DNA of 64,000 nt from Catonia carolina (Eukaryota > Arthropoda > Insecta > Hemiptera > Achilidae), in contig JAQMRL010000001.1 of the NCBI GenBank assembly GCA_035578175.1, positions 188,224,783 through 188,288,782 of the forward strand, written 5' to 3'. Below are positions 12,163 to 23,877 of the stretch, in pieces; the first letter of the stretch is position 1; the number at the start of each line of letters is the position of its first letter. The notes beneath the pieces were generated by a model that was given only the letters and a program-made list of their open reading frames with translations, was not told where the DNA came from and searched no databases. Position numbers and translations under genes: made by a program.

Positions 12163-12329
12163 CTTAAATTTATTTTCTGTTATACACCGAAAATAACATA
12201 ATTCATAATCAAGATTACCTATACTTTATGGGTAAATTTGATGTACTTTTACTTATCATATTTTTAATCCATATATTACTCATTACGTGACAATAAAGTT
12301 TATTTATTTATTTTATTTATTATAGACAA

Positions 12330-12575
12330 AATTTATTATTATAGTATAATTTTCCACAGTACTAGGCCATATACCGCGACCAAAAATTTCATCCATTCTT
12401 ACTGAACACGTCTTCCTTCCTTAGACACCGCTTCTCCATACCTTTTAAATATAATTCATCCACTTATTCCTGGGTAGTCCTTGCTTCCTTGGTCTAACTG
12501 GAACCTTTACCTCTATAAAGTTAATTCTTCTCCGCCATCCTTTGCAGATGGCCATAGCAATAATACGTTGGTTTT
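12330..12575 (-). pseudogene. probable LINE reverse transcriptase C-terminal remnant
   Basis: In shifting frames the minus strand gives YGHLQRMAEEN, then KEARTTQE and VDELYLKGMEKRCLRKEDVF. This resembles the GH.xRM...GRPRxxW...LxxED tail of RTE/CR1-like LINEs. Stops and frameshifts are common. It lies just upstream of the truncated Jockey element, in the same strand sense. The assignment rests on short motifs only. Confidence 0.4.
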
Positions 12576-13892
12576 TTAAAAATTATATTACATAATAAAA
12601 ATTCCTCGTCATTTCTTCAAAATCCCTTTCTTTTTAAAGTTTTGTACCTTTGGAACTAAACTTGATTTACCTAATAATGTTAAAATGCATCGACTTATTT
12701 CTATTGATCTAATTGTCAATATTTTTATCATTCAAATTAAAATCAGCGAAAATTATTAAAAAATTATACGGGTTCTTACCGTAATATGTTGATATCAACA
12801 TATATTGGTTAACACAAAAACTTTTAAAAGTAAATAAGTACATACGACTTACCTTGAACTACTGAAATTGCAGAACAAAATAGGAATATGTAAAATGGCG
12901 GCCAGAAGGTAAGATATATCATTATTTTGAAGATCATGGTCCAGTATTAAGGTGAAAATTATCGATCATTTTGTCTTCAATTCATTTCGTTCTTCGTGAA
13001 TATTACAATCATCCTTTGGAGAAGGGTATCACTGAAACAATATTAGTAAAACACATGAGTCAATATCTTATAAGCGCATAATCATTGTATTATTATAAAA
13101 CTGACATTGCATAAAATAAATTATAAATCTAATGTAAGATACTAATAGAATACGATACTGATATTTTACTCGTAAACTAATATTTTCAAAATTTAATTAA
13201 TAGCATTTTTCATTGAATGTTGATCCTTAACTTGTTAAGTATTAAGAATTGGCTTGTTCGCAGGTATAAGGTGATTTACAGATGAAGAAATACCAATCCT
13301 AACTCCGGGATCCCAGCACACAAGCACACAAACAATTTTTTTTTATTAGTTGTGTTGACCACTACACCACAAGGCCGGTCAATTACGCTCTGTTTTTCTG
13401 TAGTTTCAGTCTACTAGAAACCACGTTAAATGATTTTTGCCAGGTGTGATCTAGTTATTTGCAGTTTTCTCTTTTTCATTGCTATTATTCAGCTTCCCAA
13501 AGAATTTCCATTGTTTCACCTAACTCCTTCCGTCTGTCTGATCATCTCTTGAGTCATCTATCGTCTTCTATTTCTCTTAAAACCTCTGAAATTCTTTAAC
13601 TTTTTTTCTAAATTCACTTCTGTTCTCTATCAATTCATAAAACACGATCTCATGGATCACATAATTCATATCCTATTTCTTAGATTTTGATATCTAACCT
13701 AATTAATCCAATTTTAGGTTTTATAGTGTTCGAATTCTCAGCTAACTAATTTTTGATATGATATTAAACATGAATTTTATTCATGCTTTACCATGTTCAT
13801 CTTCTTCATACCTATTTTGGGTTTCTATGAACCGTTTATTCTATTTTAAATTTTGAATCTATCAAATAAGTGTCTAGTTGTTCAATAACATT
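12576..13892. other. AT-rich region with one tRNA-like SINE head
   Basis: AT-rich sequence with no gene recognised. The only structured part is the tRNA-like stretch at 13288-13375, described separately. Short shadow ORFs only. Confidence 0.4.
13288..13375 (-). repeat. tRNA-like SINE head (degraded)
   Basis: On the minus strand GGCCTTGTGGTGTAGTGGTC looks like an RNA polymerase III A box in a tRNA-derived head. After an A-rich expansion, CCCGGAGTTAGGATT resembles a decayed B box. It does not fold as an intact tRNA, so I call it a SINE relic rather than a tRNA gene. Confidence 0.35.
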
Positions 13893-14602
13893 TAGACCCG
13901 ACACAAACATTTTCATAAAAATCGGTCGACCGGAAGTAGTAGTTTATTCGTGTTATTTTTCACTTTTTTGCGATTTTATCATAAACCGCTCTTACGATTT
14001 TTTTTAAAAATCGCCTCATTTACTACATTTTTTATGCTCTACAAGATACCGTAGGCGTCATGTCTGCCTTAAATTCTTAAGGAGCTGTTCTCTCGTATAA
14101 AAATGTTTTTTTAAGATTGCGCCCTTATTATGCATTTAAGGGCATAAGTGTAATAATTAAAGTTGTAGACAACGTAAAAATCTACAACTTTTTAACTTTT
14201 TAACGTAAAAATCTACAACTTTTATTAAGAAGTTTTTTTTGTATATCGCTTCATTTAGAGTAAGTAGAGATTTTGTTTAACAATGAGTTTTTCAAGATTT
14301 CGGCCTCAGTATGCAATTTACGACAAAAGTGTACTATATAATAAAATTTATAGAAAATTAAAAGATCTACAAGTTTTATTCAGAGCATTTTTCTCTGCAG
14401 AGCCTAATTTAGCATAAAAGAGTGATTTTCCGTATTAAGATAAACTAAGGTTGGTTTTTATTTTGCACCATTCACTTATTAATATTCTGTTATGTTTTTT
14501 CAGGTTGTTTTGTTTATTTCTAATTTTTTATTACTTATATTAGGTTATATAGTTCATTATTTTCAATTGCAAGAGAAATTCGTGTAATTGTTTCACACCA
14601 GA
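13893..14602 (+). repeat. ~0.95-kb repeat family, copy 2 (5'-truncated)
   Basis: It starts within the family at GACCCGACACAAAC, so the 5' hairpin and microsatellite region are missing. It runs to the 3' signature TTTCACACCAGA. The internal phrase ACGTAAAAATCTACAACTTT is locally duplicated at about 14175-14220. It has no coding capacity. The 3' terminal hairpin is degraded (GTGTAATTGTTTCACACC). Confidence 0.85.
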
Positions 14603-15244
14603 TTTTTTTTAATTTGAATGTTATACCATAAAATGTCTCTTCTTAAATGGCATGAATTAACTCTCAGCCAACCTGACAATCCATTTAGTAAAAAAAGTAC
14701 TTAAGACTGTTCAGTAATATCGTCTGGGCAAGTGACTTTATATGGTGTACAGGTGACAACCACAAATGAAAAACACCGCTTTGCATTCAACTGAAATGTA
14801 TGTACATTGAAAAGAAAAGATATAAAAATTGATGACTATTTTAAATTAAAATATTCCCGATAACAAAATAAAAGAAACAAAATAGAAAATTACGGTCGAG
14901 TCAATAAAATTAAATCAAACTATATTAAACATTTGAGTCACGTCAGTCATAATAGAACTATGATGATTTCCCTTGGTGAAAAACTGTGTAACAACTAAAA
15001 TTTTGAGGGAATGTATTTTTACCAATTTTGTTGCAATATATGCATTAAAAATTTCAATTTATAATTAAACTCCGTACTAAACTATCATATTGATTAATCA
15101 GAAAATGTTGGCTCTTTTTGTTTCTATTTTGCTTTGTTACGAATAGAATTTTATGTTGAAGGGATCTGAATTCTATATGAACAATGTTCATTAATTAATT
15201 AAAAAACTCCATTTGTTTAAATCTCAAAAAAATTGTTTATTTTT
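14603..15244. other. AT-rich spacer, nothing recognised
   Basis: About 640 bases between two copies of the ~1-kb family. No ORF of note, hairpin or repeat match is evident. Confidence 0.5.
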
Positions 15245-16175
15245 ACTTTCTCTTCCCTATATGAATATAGGAAGAAAAGTTGGCCTATTGTTTTCATGTC
15301 GATTTTTTGAAATCGAGTTTTCACCGGATCTACACGTTTTTAGACCCCCTAAACCCAAAAAGATGTTTTTAGCGGTTGGTCTGCGTGTGTGGGTGTGTGA
15401 ACAAAATATCTCAAGAACTGAACATCGTACGAACTTGAAACTTGAAACTAAAGTTAGATATCACTAGAGGACCCGACATAACAATTTTCATCAAAATCGG
15501 TCAACCAGAAAAGTTGTTTATTCGTGTCATTTTTCACTTTTTTGCGATTTTCTCAAAAACGGCTCCTACGATTTTTTTTAAACCGCCTTATTTACTTAAT
15601 TTTTTATGCTCTACAAGATAGGGTAGGCGCTATGTCTGCTGAAATTCTTGGTAAGCCGGTTTTCTTGTAAGAAAATTGTTTTTTTAATATTGCGACTTTA
15701 ATATACATTTTAGCGCAAAAATATAATTATAATACAGTAAAAATTGTAGACAATTTAAAAACCTACAACTTTTTTGAACATTTTTTGTTTAACGCGTAGT
15801 TTAGAAGTGATTAGCAATTTTCTATTTTTTCTTACGAAAACGTAAAAAAACTTATGGTTTTTTAAATTTCAGCCTTAGCATGCGTTTAACGACAAAAGTG
15901 TACATAATCAAATTTTTACGAAATTAAAAGATCTACAACTTTTACTTTAAGCATTTTTCTCTACAGAGCTTAGGTTAGCGTGAAAGAGTGATTTTCCGTA
16001 TTTTTAAGCCAAACAGGTTGATTTTCATTTTGCGTCTTTCATTCATGATTAAAATACGGTTATGGTTTTTTAGGTTAGTTTTTTGTTTATTTCTAACGTT
16101 TTATTACTAATGTTAGGTTATATTGTTAATTACTTTCATTGGTAAGAGAAAGTCGTGTGAGTGTTTCACACCAGA
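15245..16175 (+). repeat. ~0.95-kb repeat family, copy 3 (complete)
   Basis: A complete copy beginning ACTTTCTCTTCCC after a T-run. The microsatellite slot at 15380-15401 is short (GTGTGTGGGTGTGTG). Near the other end is TAAGAGAAAGTCGTGTGA, followed by the hairpin and CCAGA. It faces copy 4 tail-to-tail across about 600 bases. Confidence 0.9.
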
Positions 16176-16781
16176 TTATTAAACATAACATAGAATACTG
16201 TTTAGTTAATACAATAACAAAAACAGTGTTGTTTACTAACTAACTCAAAGTTCAGATGAGAATGTGTTCGCTCGTATGAATATAGGATAAGATTTTGATC
16301 AATGGGAAGCTAAGCTGTGAGGGTGCCCCCTCACAACCTAGCTTCCCATTCAATACCCCCCTGTCAATACAGCATGTGACTTGACGAATTACAGGACTCG
16401 GCAGCCCAGCAGTGTTCTCTGATGTGAATTGTACGATCCGATAATGTTGACCTCTCCAGGTGGTCAGAGGCCCATTCATCATCCCACATACGCATGAGAC
16501 AGAACAGTTCATAATCGTATTATTAACAACATGACTGCAAAATCATCTAAGTCAAAATATCTTAAATATTGAGTTTCAATTTCCTGTTCTCATTGAAAGT
16601 ATTTTTTTATAACTACTGTATTGACCTGTTCAAAGTTATTATCTACTCGTTTTAAAAATTAGCAATACAATTTACATAATTTTTAGGTGTCATTAAAATA
16701 TATATCATGTTATTTAAAATAAGTTTACCAATAGTTTACATCATATTGAGACTTACATTAGTTCTCTTTATTAATTAAAAA
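16176..16781. other. Spacer between convergent repeat copies, contains a 22-bp-stem hairpin
   Basis: Most of the stretch is AT-rich, but 16300-16510 is GC-richer and open on the minus strand for 86 codons. That frame is not recognisable and includes the hairpin at 16301-16350. I do not call a gene. Confidence 0.4.
16301..16350. repeat. short near-perfect inverted repeat (hairpin)
   Basis: The arms are 16301-16322 and 16329-16350, with a 6-base loop (GTGCCC); 20 of 22 positions pair. The arm sequence is AATGGGAAGCTAAGCTGTGA plus GG. It is GC-rich compared with its surroundings. Its origin is unknown: it could be the core of a small foldback element or a transcribed hairpin. Confidence 0.8.
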
Positions 16782-17553
16782 TCTGGTGTGAAACACTCAC
16801 ACGAATTTCTCTTCCTAATTCAAATAATTAACAATATAACCTAACATTAGTAATACAACATTAGAAATAAACAAAAAACTAACCTCAAAAAACATAACCT
16901 TATTTTAATCATGAGTGAAAGATGCATAATGAAAATCAACCTCGGTTTGGCTTTAAAATACGGAAAATCACTCTTTCACGCTAAACTAGGCCTGAAGAGA
17001 AAAATGCTTAAAATAAGAGTTGTAGATCTTTTGATTTCCTACAAGTTTAATTATACACTTTTGTCGTAAAATGCATGCTAAGGCTGAAATCTTAAAGAAA
17101 TCGTTTTTTACACGTTTTCGTAAGGAAAAAACAGAAAATCGCTAATTACCGCTAAACTAAGTGTTATACAAAAACGTTTAAAAGAAAAGTTGTAGGATTT
17201 TAAATTGTCTACAACTTTTATTTAATTACATACACTTTTGCGCTAAAATGCATATTAAAGGTACAATCTTAAAAAATAATTTTTTACGAGAAAAAACCTT
17301 CTCAAGAATTTCAGCCGACCTACCCGTATCTTGTAGAGCATAAAAATTTAGTAAATGAGGCGATTTTAAAAAAAATTGTAGGAGCCGTCTTTGAGAAAAT
17401 CGCAAAAAAGTGAAAAATGACACAAATAACACTACTACTCCCGGTTGACTGATTTTGAAGAAAATGTTCATGTCGAGTCCTCTAGTAGTATCTAACTTAA
17501 GTTTTAAGTTTCAAGTTCGTATGATGTTCCGTTCTTGAGATATTTTGTTCATA

Positions 17554-17618
<65 letters not shown>

Positions 17619-17743
17619 CAATCGCTAAAAACATGTTTTTTGGGTTCAGGGGGTCTGAAAACGTGTAGATCAGATGAAACTTCTAAAAATATACATAAAA
17701 ACAATACTTTCCTTCCTGTATATTCATATATGTAAGAGAAAGT
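16782..17743 (-). repeat. ~0.95-kb repeat family, copy 4 (complete, minus)
   Basis: A complete copy in minus orientation. It starts on the plus strand with TCTGGTGTGAAACACTCACA and ends with GTAAGAGAAAGT at 17743. The microsatellite slot holds a long (CA)n run at 17558-17614. The flanks are A/T tracts on both sides. Confidence 0.9.
17558..17614. repeat. (CA)n microsatellite inside repeat copy 4
   Basis: About 28 CA units. It occupies the same internal position as the GT runs in copies 7 and 11. The THTHTH peptide frame across it is an artefact. Confidence 0.95.
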
Positions 17744-18420
17744 AATAATAATATTTATTTATTACGCCATTGAAGCATTCTGATGTAAATATAGTACTGA
17801 AAGGAAAACAACATGATTCAACCAGTTTTTATAAAAACAACTACTTCATCCGTCAGAGATAATCGAATTTTAATTTTCAGAAGAAATAGAAATGCTGAAT
17901 TGTTGCCGGAATTCATGAAATATTAATTTTGATTGGTATTTACTCTAACAGAAACGGACATTCCTCTTTCTCAAAGAGGAGCACTAAAATCTAAACTTTC
18001 AAAATTAGATAATCACTGTTTCATTTTAGGATTCGTTAGAGCAGTACAGGAATTTCCGGAACACATTGTAAAAAGTTTGATAGATTTCTTTGAATGTGCT
18101 TAGGAATTTGTAATGGTACAAATTAAGGACTTTTTACTACAGTCAAATATTACAACAAAAATATTAATTTTTATGTTTATGTAATAATTTATATACTTAT
18201 TTTAATTAGATTTTTTTATTGTTGAAGCTACAAAATGTTTTGCTTTTACAATTTGTACAAATTATAAAATTATACTTTTCATGAGAATGTTAATATACCA
18301 AAATTTCTAGTTTCAGATGGCAGTACATTAAGAAAGATTTTTAACACCATGTCAATACGATTTCATTTGAAAATAAATAATGGAATATTCTCCGAAAATA
18401 TTGGTCCACTGTACTGTTTA
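17744..18420. other. AT-rich region holding a possible terminal exon
   Basis: AT-rich sequence with two possible splice acceptors (TTTTAATTTTCAG at about 17880 and TTTACTCTAACAG ending at 17951). The second leads into the 49-codon frame described separately. AATAAA-like signals follow near 18370. Confidence 0.35.
17952..18103 (+). CDS. possible terminal exon of an unidentified host gene
   Basis: After a plausible acceptor (TTTACTCTAACAG), a frame from 17954 is open for 49 codons and ends at TAG 18101-18103. The peptide starts TDIPLSQRGALKSKLSKLDN and ends SLIDFFECA. Its mixed, non-repetitive composition (Leu, Lys, Asp, Phe, Cys) looks protein-like and unlike the poly-Lys/Asn/Ile frames typical of the surrounding AT-rich DNA. 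The exon would begin with two bases completing a split codon. I recognise no family. An AATAAA-like signal occurs about 270 bases downstream. It could equally be a chance frame or a transposon relic. Confidence 0.3.
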
Positions 18421-18429
18421 ATAATTTCT

Positions 18430-18620
18430 CCTTGACTGAGCACTGTTCTGTTATTTTTATGTAACTGTCATTTCTTGTGCACAGTTTCATATCAGTGTTG
18501 TGTTATGTGAACGCTATTTGACAGCTACTAAGGCGGCGAGAACGAGAAGGATTTATCAGAAACCTATAGTTTTTTGTGTTCGTGTGTTGAGATGTGCGCA
18601 ACCATTTGTAGGTTGTAAGT
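18430..18620 (+). promoter_or_regulatory. possible promoter or 5' exon island (unproven)
   Basis: A GC-richer patch with CpGs (AAGGCGGCGAGAACGAGAAG at about 18530) is followed by TTGTAAGTATAT, a good splice-donor match, near 18615. This would suit a non-coding first exon. There is no TATA box or ORF to support it, so confidence is low. Confidence 0.2.
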
Positions 18621-19301
18621 ATATATATTTGTTTTGAGAATGTGATATAATATTATTTTTAATATGAAACAAACAGATAACTTCTGTTATATTTTTCTTA
18701 TGAACCAGATATCTTTAAAAATAAATAAAAAAGAAGCAACATGCCTTCTTCTTGAATCCAAAGGGTACAAACGAATGTAAGGGAGAGTCATCGGATTGAA
18801 GAAGAGAGAGTTACCCAGAGACAGCGCAAAAAAGATAAAGACCAAAGAAAAGGAGATTCCAGTTTTGTCAGGAAACAAGTTTGAAACATAGAAACAACAC
18901 ATCACTTCACCTTCGTTTTCTTATACTATTCTCCTTCCATTTTCCTTTGCGTAGGCTTACTTCTTTGCTTGCTCTCAAGGATTTTTGTCTCAGGGGCTGA
19001 ATTCGACTAAAATGTATACCACCTCTCAATTCTGCCTTCTACTACTTTTTCATATCAAAGCTTTATACATGTCCCGCCGTTACATAAGCGAACAAGTCAA
19101 TGGATCTTCAGTCGCTCTCTCTCTGTTGTTCAATTTTCATGTTTTTATTTTCCTATTCGCTTTCATTCCTTACTTTCGATAAAAATAAACCTTAATAAAA
19201 ATACATGCATCGAACCTAGAGCAAATGCTTAAAATAAATCGTATTTTATAATAATTATTTGATTTGTAAAAATATTACATTATTGTTTATATCTTCAACC
19301 A
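18621..19301. other. AT-rich region, nothing recognised
   Basis: Several 60-70-codon frames exist on both strands (for example 18687-18905 minus and 18985-19182 plus). None has a recognisable domain or a matching partner. Confidence 0.4.
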
Positions 19302-19390
19302 AAAGGCCGGTTTGAACCTCTAGAGACTTTACGAAGTAAAACGAGGAGTGAGGTGGTTTTACAATTACCTTCCTCATTGAGTGGAAATTA
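19302..19390 (+). repeat. fragment of a ~370-bp dispersed repeat (family Z)
   Basis: The sequence GCCGGTTTGAACCTCTAGAG through GTGGTTTTACAATTACCTTC and the following CTCATTGAGTGGA matches the first ~90 bases of the repeats at 33811 and 42819. It is cut off exactly where a 3' fragment of the ~1-kb family begins (19391). Confidence 0.75.
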
Positions 19391-19477
19391 ATTTCTAATG
19401 TTTTATTACTAATATTAGATTATATTGTTCATGATTTGTATTGGCAAGAGAAAGTTGTGTGAGTGTTTTACACCAGA
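19391..19477 (+). repeat. ~0.95-kb repeat family, copy 5 (last 87 bases)
   Basis: Only the terminal block is present: TTCTAATGTTTTATTACTAA, then GGCAAGAGAAAGTTGTGTGA, the hairpin (with one change, TTTTACACC) and CCAGA. It abuts the family-Z fragment. Confidence 0.85.
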
Positions 19478-20318
19478 TTTTAATAAATTCTAAATCTTTT
19501 CTTTTACTATGAAAGCAAAATGAGTAAAAACAGTGATTAATGTTTCTTAGTTTAATCTTAAATTGACCTCAGCACCGACAACAAATTTTGTTCGCATTCA
19601 TAAATTTTTATTAGGGAATAAATTAAATTAGAATTTAACATGAATATAGAACTAGAACATTTAATATTCAATATGCACTTAATTAAAACCGGATGGATGG
19701 TTTCCATTTTGTTTATTTTCATCGTTTTAGTAAAAAGTCACTTCGTTGTTTATAACAAAAAGAATAGTGGTGTGCCAAATAACCCCACGTCCTCATATCT
19801 AACTTAACTCAGTCATCCCTTCTCGTGCAGTAGCCTCCCTGTACTATTCCTGTTGCCCTCTTCTTTATTCCATCTACATGAATACAGCGAAGAAGATTAC
19901 CCCTTTATTGGTTCCCGGCGTTGGTCTACCCGCAGGAACGCTCATTGCCTCATTCCCACTTTCACATACGATAAACAAACCGCACGAACCTTAAATTTTA
20001 ATTCCCGCAGCAATTCTACGTGTTCTCCTGTTTCTCTATTGCTTTCTTATTTATACTAACTCTTTCCATTACACCTTGAAACGAAGGAATGCTGGAAAAA
20101 ATTTAAATTACATTCTTCGGAATTAATACCACTAATCTCTATTTGTAATTTAACTTAGGCTTCTGCAAAAATATAATGCGTAGTTTTTATAAGTTCAGAA
20201 GACGTATTTATCAGCTACAACTATAAAGTACTATTTTCACGGAATACGTATTTTTTATAATAGGCTAATTTAATCCACTTTGAAAAGTGATCAAAAGAAA
20301 TCTCAAAACGTTATTTTT
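19478..20318. other. AT-rich region, nothing recognised
   Basis: Part of it (19780-20060) is less AT-rich and gives a 68-codon plus-strand frame of unremarkable composition (19853-20059). I do not recognise it and see no splice context, so no gene is called. Confidence 0.4.
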
Positions 20319-21235
20319 ACTTTGCTCTATATAAATATATAGAAAAGAAAAGCATTGTTTTCATATCGATTTTTCACCGGAAGTACACGTTTTCAGAGTC
20401 CCTTAACCCAAAAAATGTGTTTTAGCGATTGGTGTGTACGTGCGAGTGTGTGAGTGTAAGTGTGAACAAGATATCTCAAGAACGAAATATTGAACAAAGT
20501 TGAAACTTAGCACTTTAATTAAGTAATACGAGGGAACGCGACAGAAATATTTTCATCAAAATTGGACAGCCGGAAGTAGTAGTTTATTCGTGCAATTTTT
20601 CACTATTTTGCAATTTTCTCAAAAACAGATCCTACGATTTTTTAAAAATCACCTCATTTACTACAATGTTTTCTATCTACAAGAAAAGGTTAGCTATGTC
20701 TGTTAAAATTATCAGAAGCTGTGATTTCGTGGTAAAAATTGGTGTTTTTAAGATTGCGGCCTTAATATGCTTTAAGCGCAAAAGTGTATATTTAGAGTTG
20801 TAGGTAATATAAAAACCTAAAACTTTTAATTCAAATATTTACTTGTATAACGTTTAGTTTAGCGGTAAATAGTGATTTTCTGTTTTTTTTTCATGGAAAT
20901 CTGTGAAAAAATTTGTTTTTTAAGATTTTGGCTGTAGTCTCCATTTTACGACAAAAGTGTATATAATAAAATTTATAGGAAATTAAAACATCTACAACTA
21001 TTATTCACAGCATTTTTCTGTACAGAGCCTAGTTTAGCGTGAAAGTGCAATTTTCCGTATTATTAAGCCAAACTAAAGTTGGTTTTAATTTTTGCACATT
21101 CACTCATGATTAAAGTTAGATTATGTTTTTTCAGGTTAGTTTTTGCTTATTTATAATGTTTTATTACTAATGTTAGGTTATATATTCATTATTTGCATTG
21201 GCAAGACAAAAGTTGTGTGAGTGTTTCACACCAGA
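20319..21235 (+). repeat. ~0.95-kb repeat family, copy 6 (diverged)
   Basis: It starts ACTTTGCTCTATATAAATAT, so the 5' motif is mutated, and ends GGCAAGACAAAAGTTGTGTG plus hairpin and CCAGA at 21235. The microsatellite slot (20431-20465) has decayed to an interrupted GTGTG stretch. This is one of the older-looking copies. Confidence 0.88.
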
Positions 21236-22854
21236 TTTCTTTGATTGAATCATTTATTACTGCATTTTACATTTTTCCGCATTTACTTTCAAAATATTTT
21301 ATTTAAAGAAGAGCAAAGAAGTAATATATCTTGAAAATGTATGAAGTATGTTACGGAATCAATTAGTTTATAATAATAAATCTACTACCTACTAAAAAAA
21401 CATTGAAATACGTTATTCATTTCACTGATAAAAATCATTTTTGAAGCAAGTAAACATGGCATTTAATAAAACTTGTAAGTTTAATTATTTATTAATACAC
21501 GTTCCGGATTGGAGAAAAAGTTAGTAATGAAATATCAGAAATTAAATCCTACATTACATTTTTAATTACAAAAAATAATATTTATAATAACAGTAGAGAA
21601 CTAAATAGTAAAACAATAAAAATCGAATGCAGAAAAAAATCTAAAATAAACAGCTTTTGTTACTGCGTTTTTACACCAGTTTTATACTCCAATATTTCCC
21701 CTGTCAACATTCAATTACTTTTCTCATCGAACCCTTCTAACTTAAAAATCAATTCCCTCATTTAATATTGCGCTCGTAAAAAATTCTCTCTAACAATTAA
21801 ATAAATTCCCTAAAAAACTGTTTTAACAGACATTTTTATTTCTACGTAGATGAATTTTCTGCAAACACAACTTTTTTCAAATGCCACTGCATCCCGTGTT
21901 TTACAGTTTGGAGTGGGGGATTTACGCAAGGGTAGATTAGTAATAATAAATTTAAAATTAAATATTTTATTTAAAAGTTGCTGACCTCATCTTGAAAGAC
22001 CTTTGGCATAATAAAAACATGAGGAAACTCATAAAATAAGGTTAATTTATTTATGAGTAAAGATTTTGTCGCTAATCCGTGGTACAAAATTACTATTAGT
22101 AATCAATATGGAAGCACTGAGAAACCACAACATCAATCTAGTTCAAACAATTTCTGCTAGGGCATTTTAATGTTTTTATAAGAGTAATTAAAAAAGGATA
22201 CCCGTTCATCAACTGATGCAGCTGTTTTAAGCTGTTCCTTTTGCACTAAATAATTCTATCCTAAATGTTACCTGAGATTATAAAAGACTTACTGGATTAT
22301 AAAAGACAAGTGATCTTGAAAGACGGTTTTGGAAGCCTGGCAATTACTTACAAAATTCTGGAAAATATGTGATAAAACGCCAAATTGTTCATGTAGGGAT
22401 TTGTCCAGATGATAAATATTTCCCTTATTATTAATGAACATCACCTAAAAAAATTTGCTTGCAGCAGCTGGTGTTTTTCTAATTTTAGTACTAAATTAAG
22501 CTAGTGAACTATCTTAATAGAGGTAGGAACTTAAATAAAGCAGCTAGCTATCCTATTACTTTACTTATTGTAGTTTTATAAGCGGCTGAACATTTTCAAT
22601 AGCGACAGCTTCAATATTTACGTATTCTTAGCTAAACCAAAATTTAGAAGCTAAATTGTAGTGTAAATTAAAAGAAGACCATGTGATTTTCAATTGTTTT
22701 TACGTCTGACTGTTTTAATGCGATTTTCAAGAAAAAGTTTTGGACTGTGTGTAAAAATAATAGCATAAGTGTGGTCCGTAACAGAAGACAAAAAAGTGGG
22801 ATAGAGAGTGAAATAGGGAGGGGAAAGAAGAGGGCTAAGAGGCGATATCACCAT
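21236..22854. other. AT-rich region, nothing recognised
   Basis: About 1.6 kb of AT-rich sequence with no long ORF, ending in a purine-rich patch (22790-22840, AGGGAGGGGAAAGAAGAGGG). No element was identified. Confidence 0.4.
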
Positions 22855-23012
22855 AGTTTATAAATCATTATCATTAACAAAATATTCACGCCGAAATCGG
22901 TCACTGATCGATTCACATTCACGCCATTCCTGAACATTTATCATCTCGTTTACTAGTTGTCCTTTAACAAAATTTTACAGTTGCAAATAAAAATAAAGTT
23001 GAAGCCAAAAAA
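22855..23012 (+). mobile_element. LINE 3' UTR fragment (same family as 23878-24447)
   Basis: TTTATAAATCATTATCATTA, then CGAAATCGGTCACTGATCGA, CGCCATTCC, TCTCGTTTACTAGTTGT and the ending GCAAATAAAAATAAAGTTGA plus AGCCAAAAAA. This matches the 3' UTR at 24245-24447 in order and orientation. It is a severely 5'-truncated copy carrying only the tail. The A-run at the end serves as the poly(A). Confidence 0.75.
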
Positions 23013-23877
23013 GAGGAGATCGGAAGGAAGAATGATGGAGTGGAGGAAACATGAGGGTGGAGAAGAGTGTACGAAAGAGAGAGAGCCTTAGTTCTCATTA
23101 GTACTACCTAAGTCTCACCAAATTCATAATTCCTAAATTGATTCAGTTAATTTACAATTAATTACAACAAAAGGAATGACGATTGAACTACCTGGTAATA
23201 TATGAAAACTGACTTATTAAAATGAAAATTAAAAAAATCAAGTAATCTTACAGACGTTTAAAATAAAATTACCAAAAAAATGTTTTGTTTCTCTTTTTTG
23301 TTAGTTAAACAAGTAAATAAACTATGTATTGACACTGAAGTTTCATAATTTTGTTAGTTGCAAAAGAGTCTAGTTATTCTTAATAAAAGTCATATCTTAT
23401 ATTATATGAGATAATAATATTTCCATTGGCTCAAAGATATTAATTTAATTATTAATTAATTATTTAATTATTAGTTAATTTAATTATTTAACTAAGTAAT
23501 TAAATGCAAGATCGATTTATTTTTTAAAAAATTATTTTTTATTTAAAAATAACGTGGTTAAGTTGTCTCAGCAGAAAATACTTGGTTCTGACAATGTTCA
23601 CAGGTCTAATTAATTTTTTTATATGACTGCTACTTAGTTACGTGGAAGTTAAGTTTGGTGAGTAATATTCCTCCATTGTTTTAAAATAAATATTGAGATA
23701 ACTATGGTAAACGTAAAGTTCATTGAAGGACAAGGTTTTTTAGTTTTTTTAGCCAAGTTGAGAAGAAGGGTAAAAACTATTTGATCATTATTTTTGTACC
23801 ACTAACTAAAACTGATAGGCTGATGTTTCTTTAAAGTTTTTCTTATAAATTATCGTTTTTTTTCAAAAATTACCAAT
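23013..23877. other. AT-rich region with TTAA-rich low complexity
   Basis: A purine-rich patch (23015-23090, GAGGAGATCGGAAGGAAG and GAGAGAGAG) is followed by AT-rich sequence, including a (TTAATTA)-like stretch at 23440-23510. No gene seen. Confidence 0.4.

Larger units (their letters stand above)
8684..12225 (-). mobile_element. Jockey-clade non-LTR retrotransposon, 5'-truncated, ORF2 open
   Basis: A LINE in minus orientation. The poly(T) run at 8684-8700 is the genomic image of its poly(A) tail. Upstream in element sense are a ~135-bp 3' UTR, an 897-codon ORF2 (8838-11531) and ORF1 (11521-12162), overlapping ORF2 by 11 bases. The overlapping ORF arrangement, three zinc knuckles in ORF1 and AP-endonuclease plus reverse transcriptase in ORF2 all fit the Jockey clade. 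The 5' side stops within ORF1: no 5' UTR or N-terminal gag part is seen beyond about 12225. I could not find a target-site duplication. The open ORF2 suggests recent insertion. Confidence 0.9.

Noticed and set aside
17535..17735. Poly-Thr-His frame across the CA run
   Set aside because: Translation of a microsatellite inside a repeat copy, not a protein.
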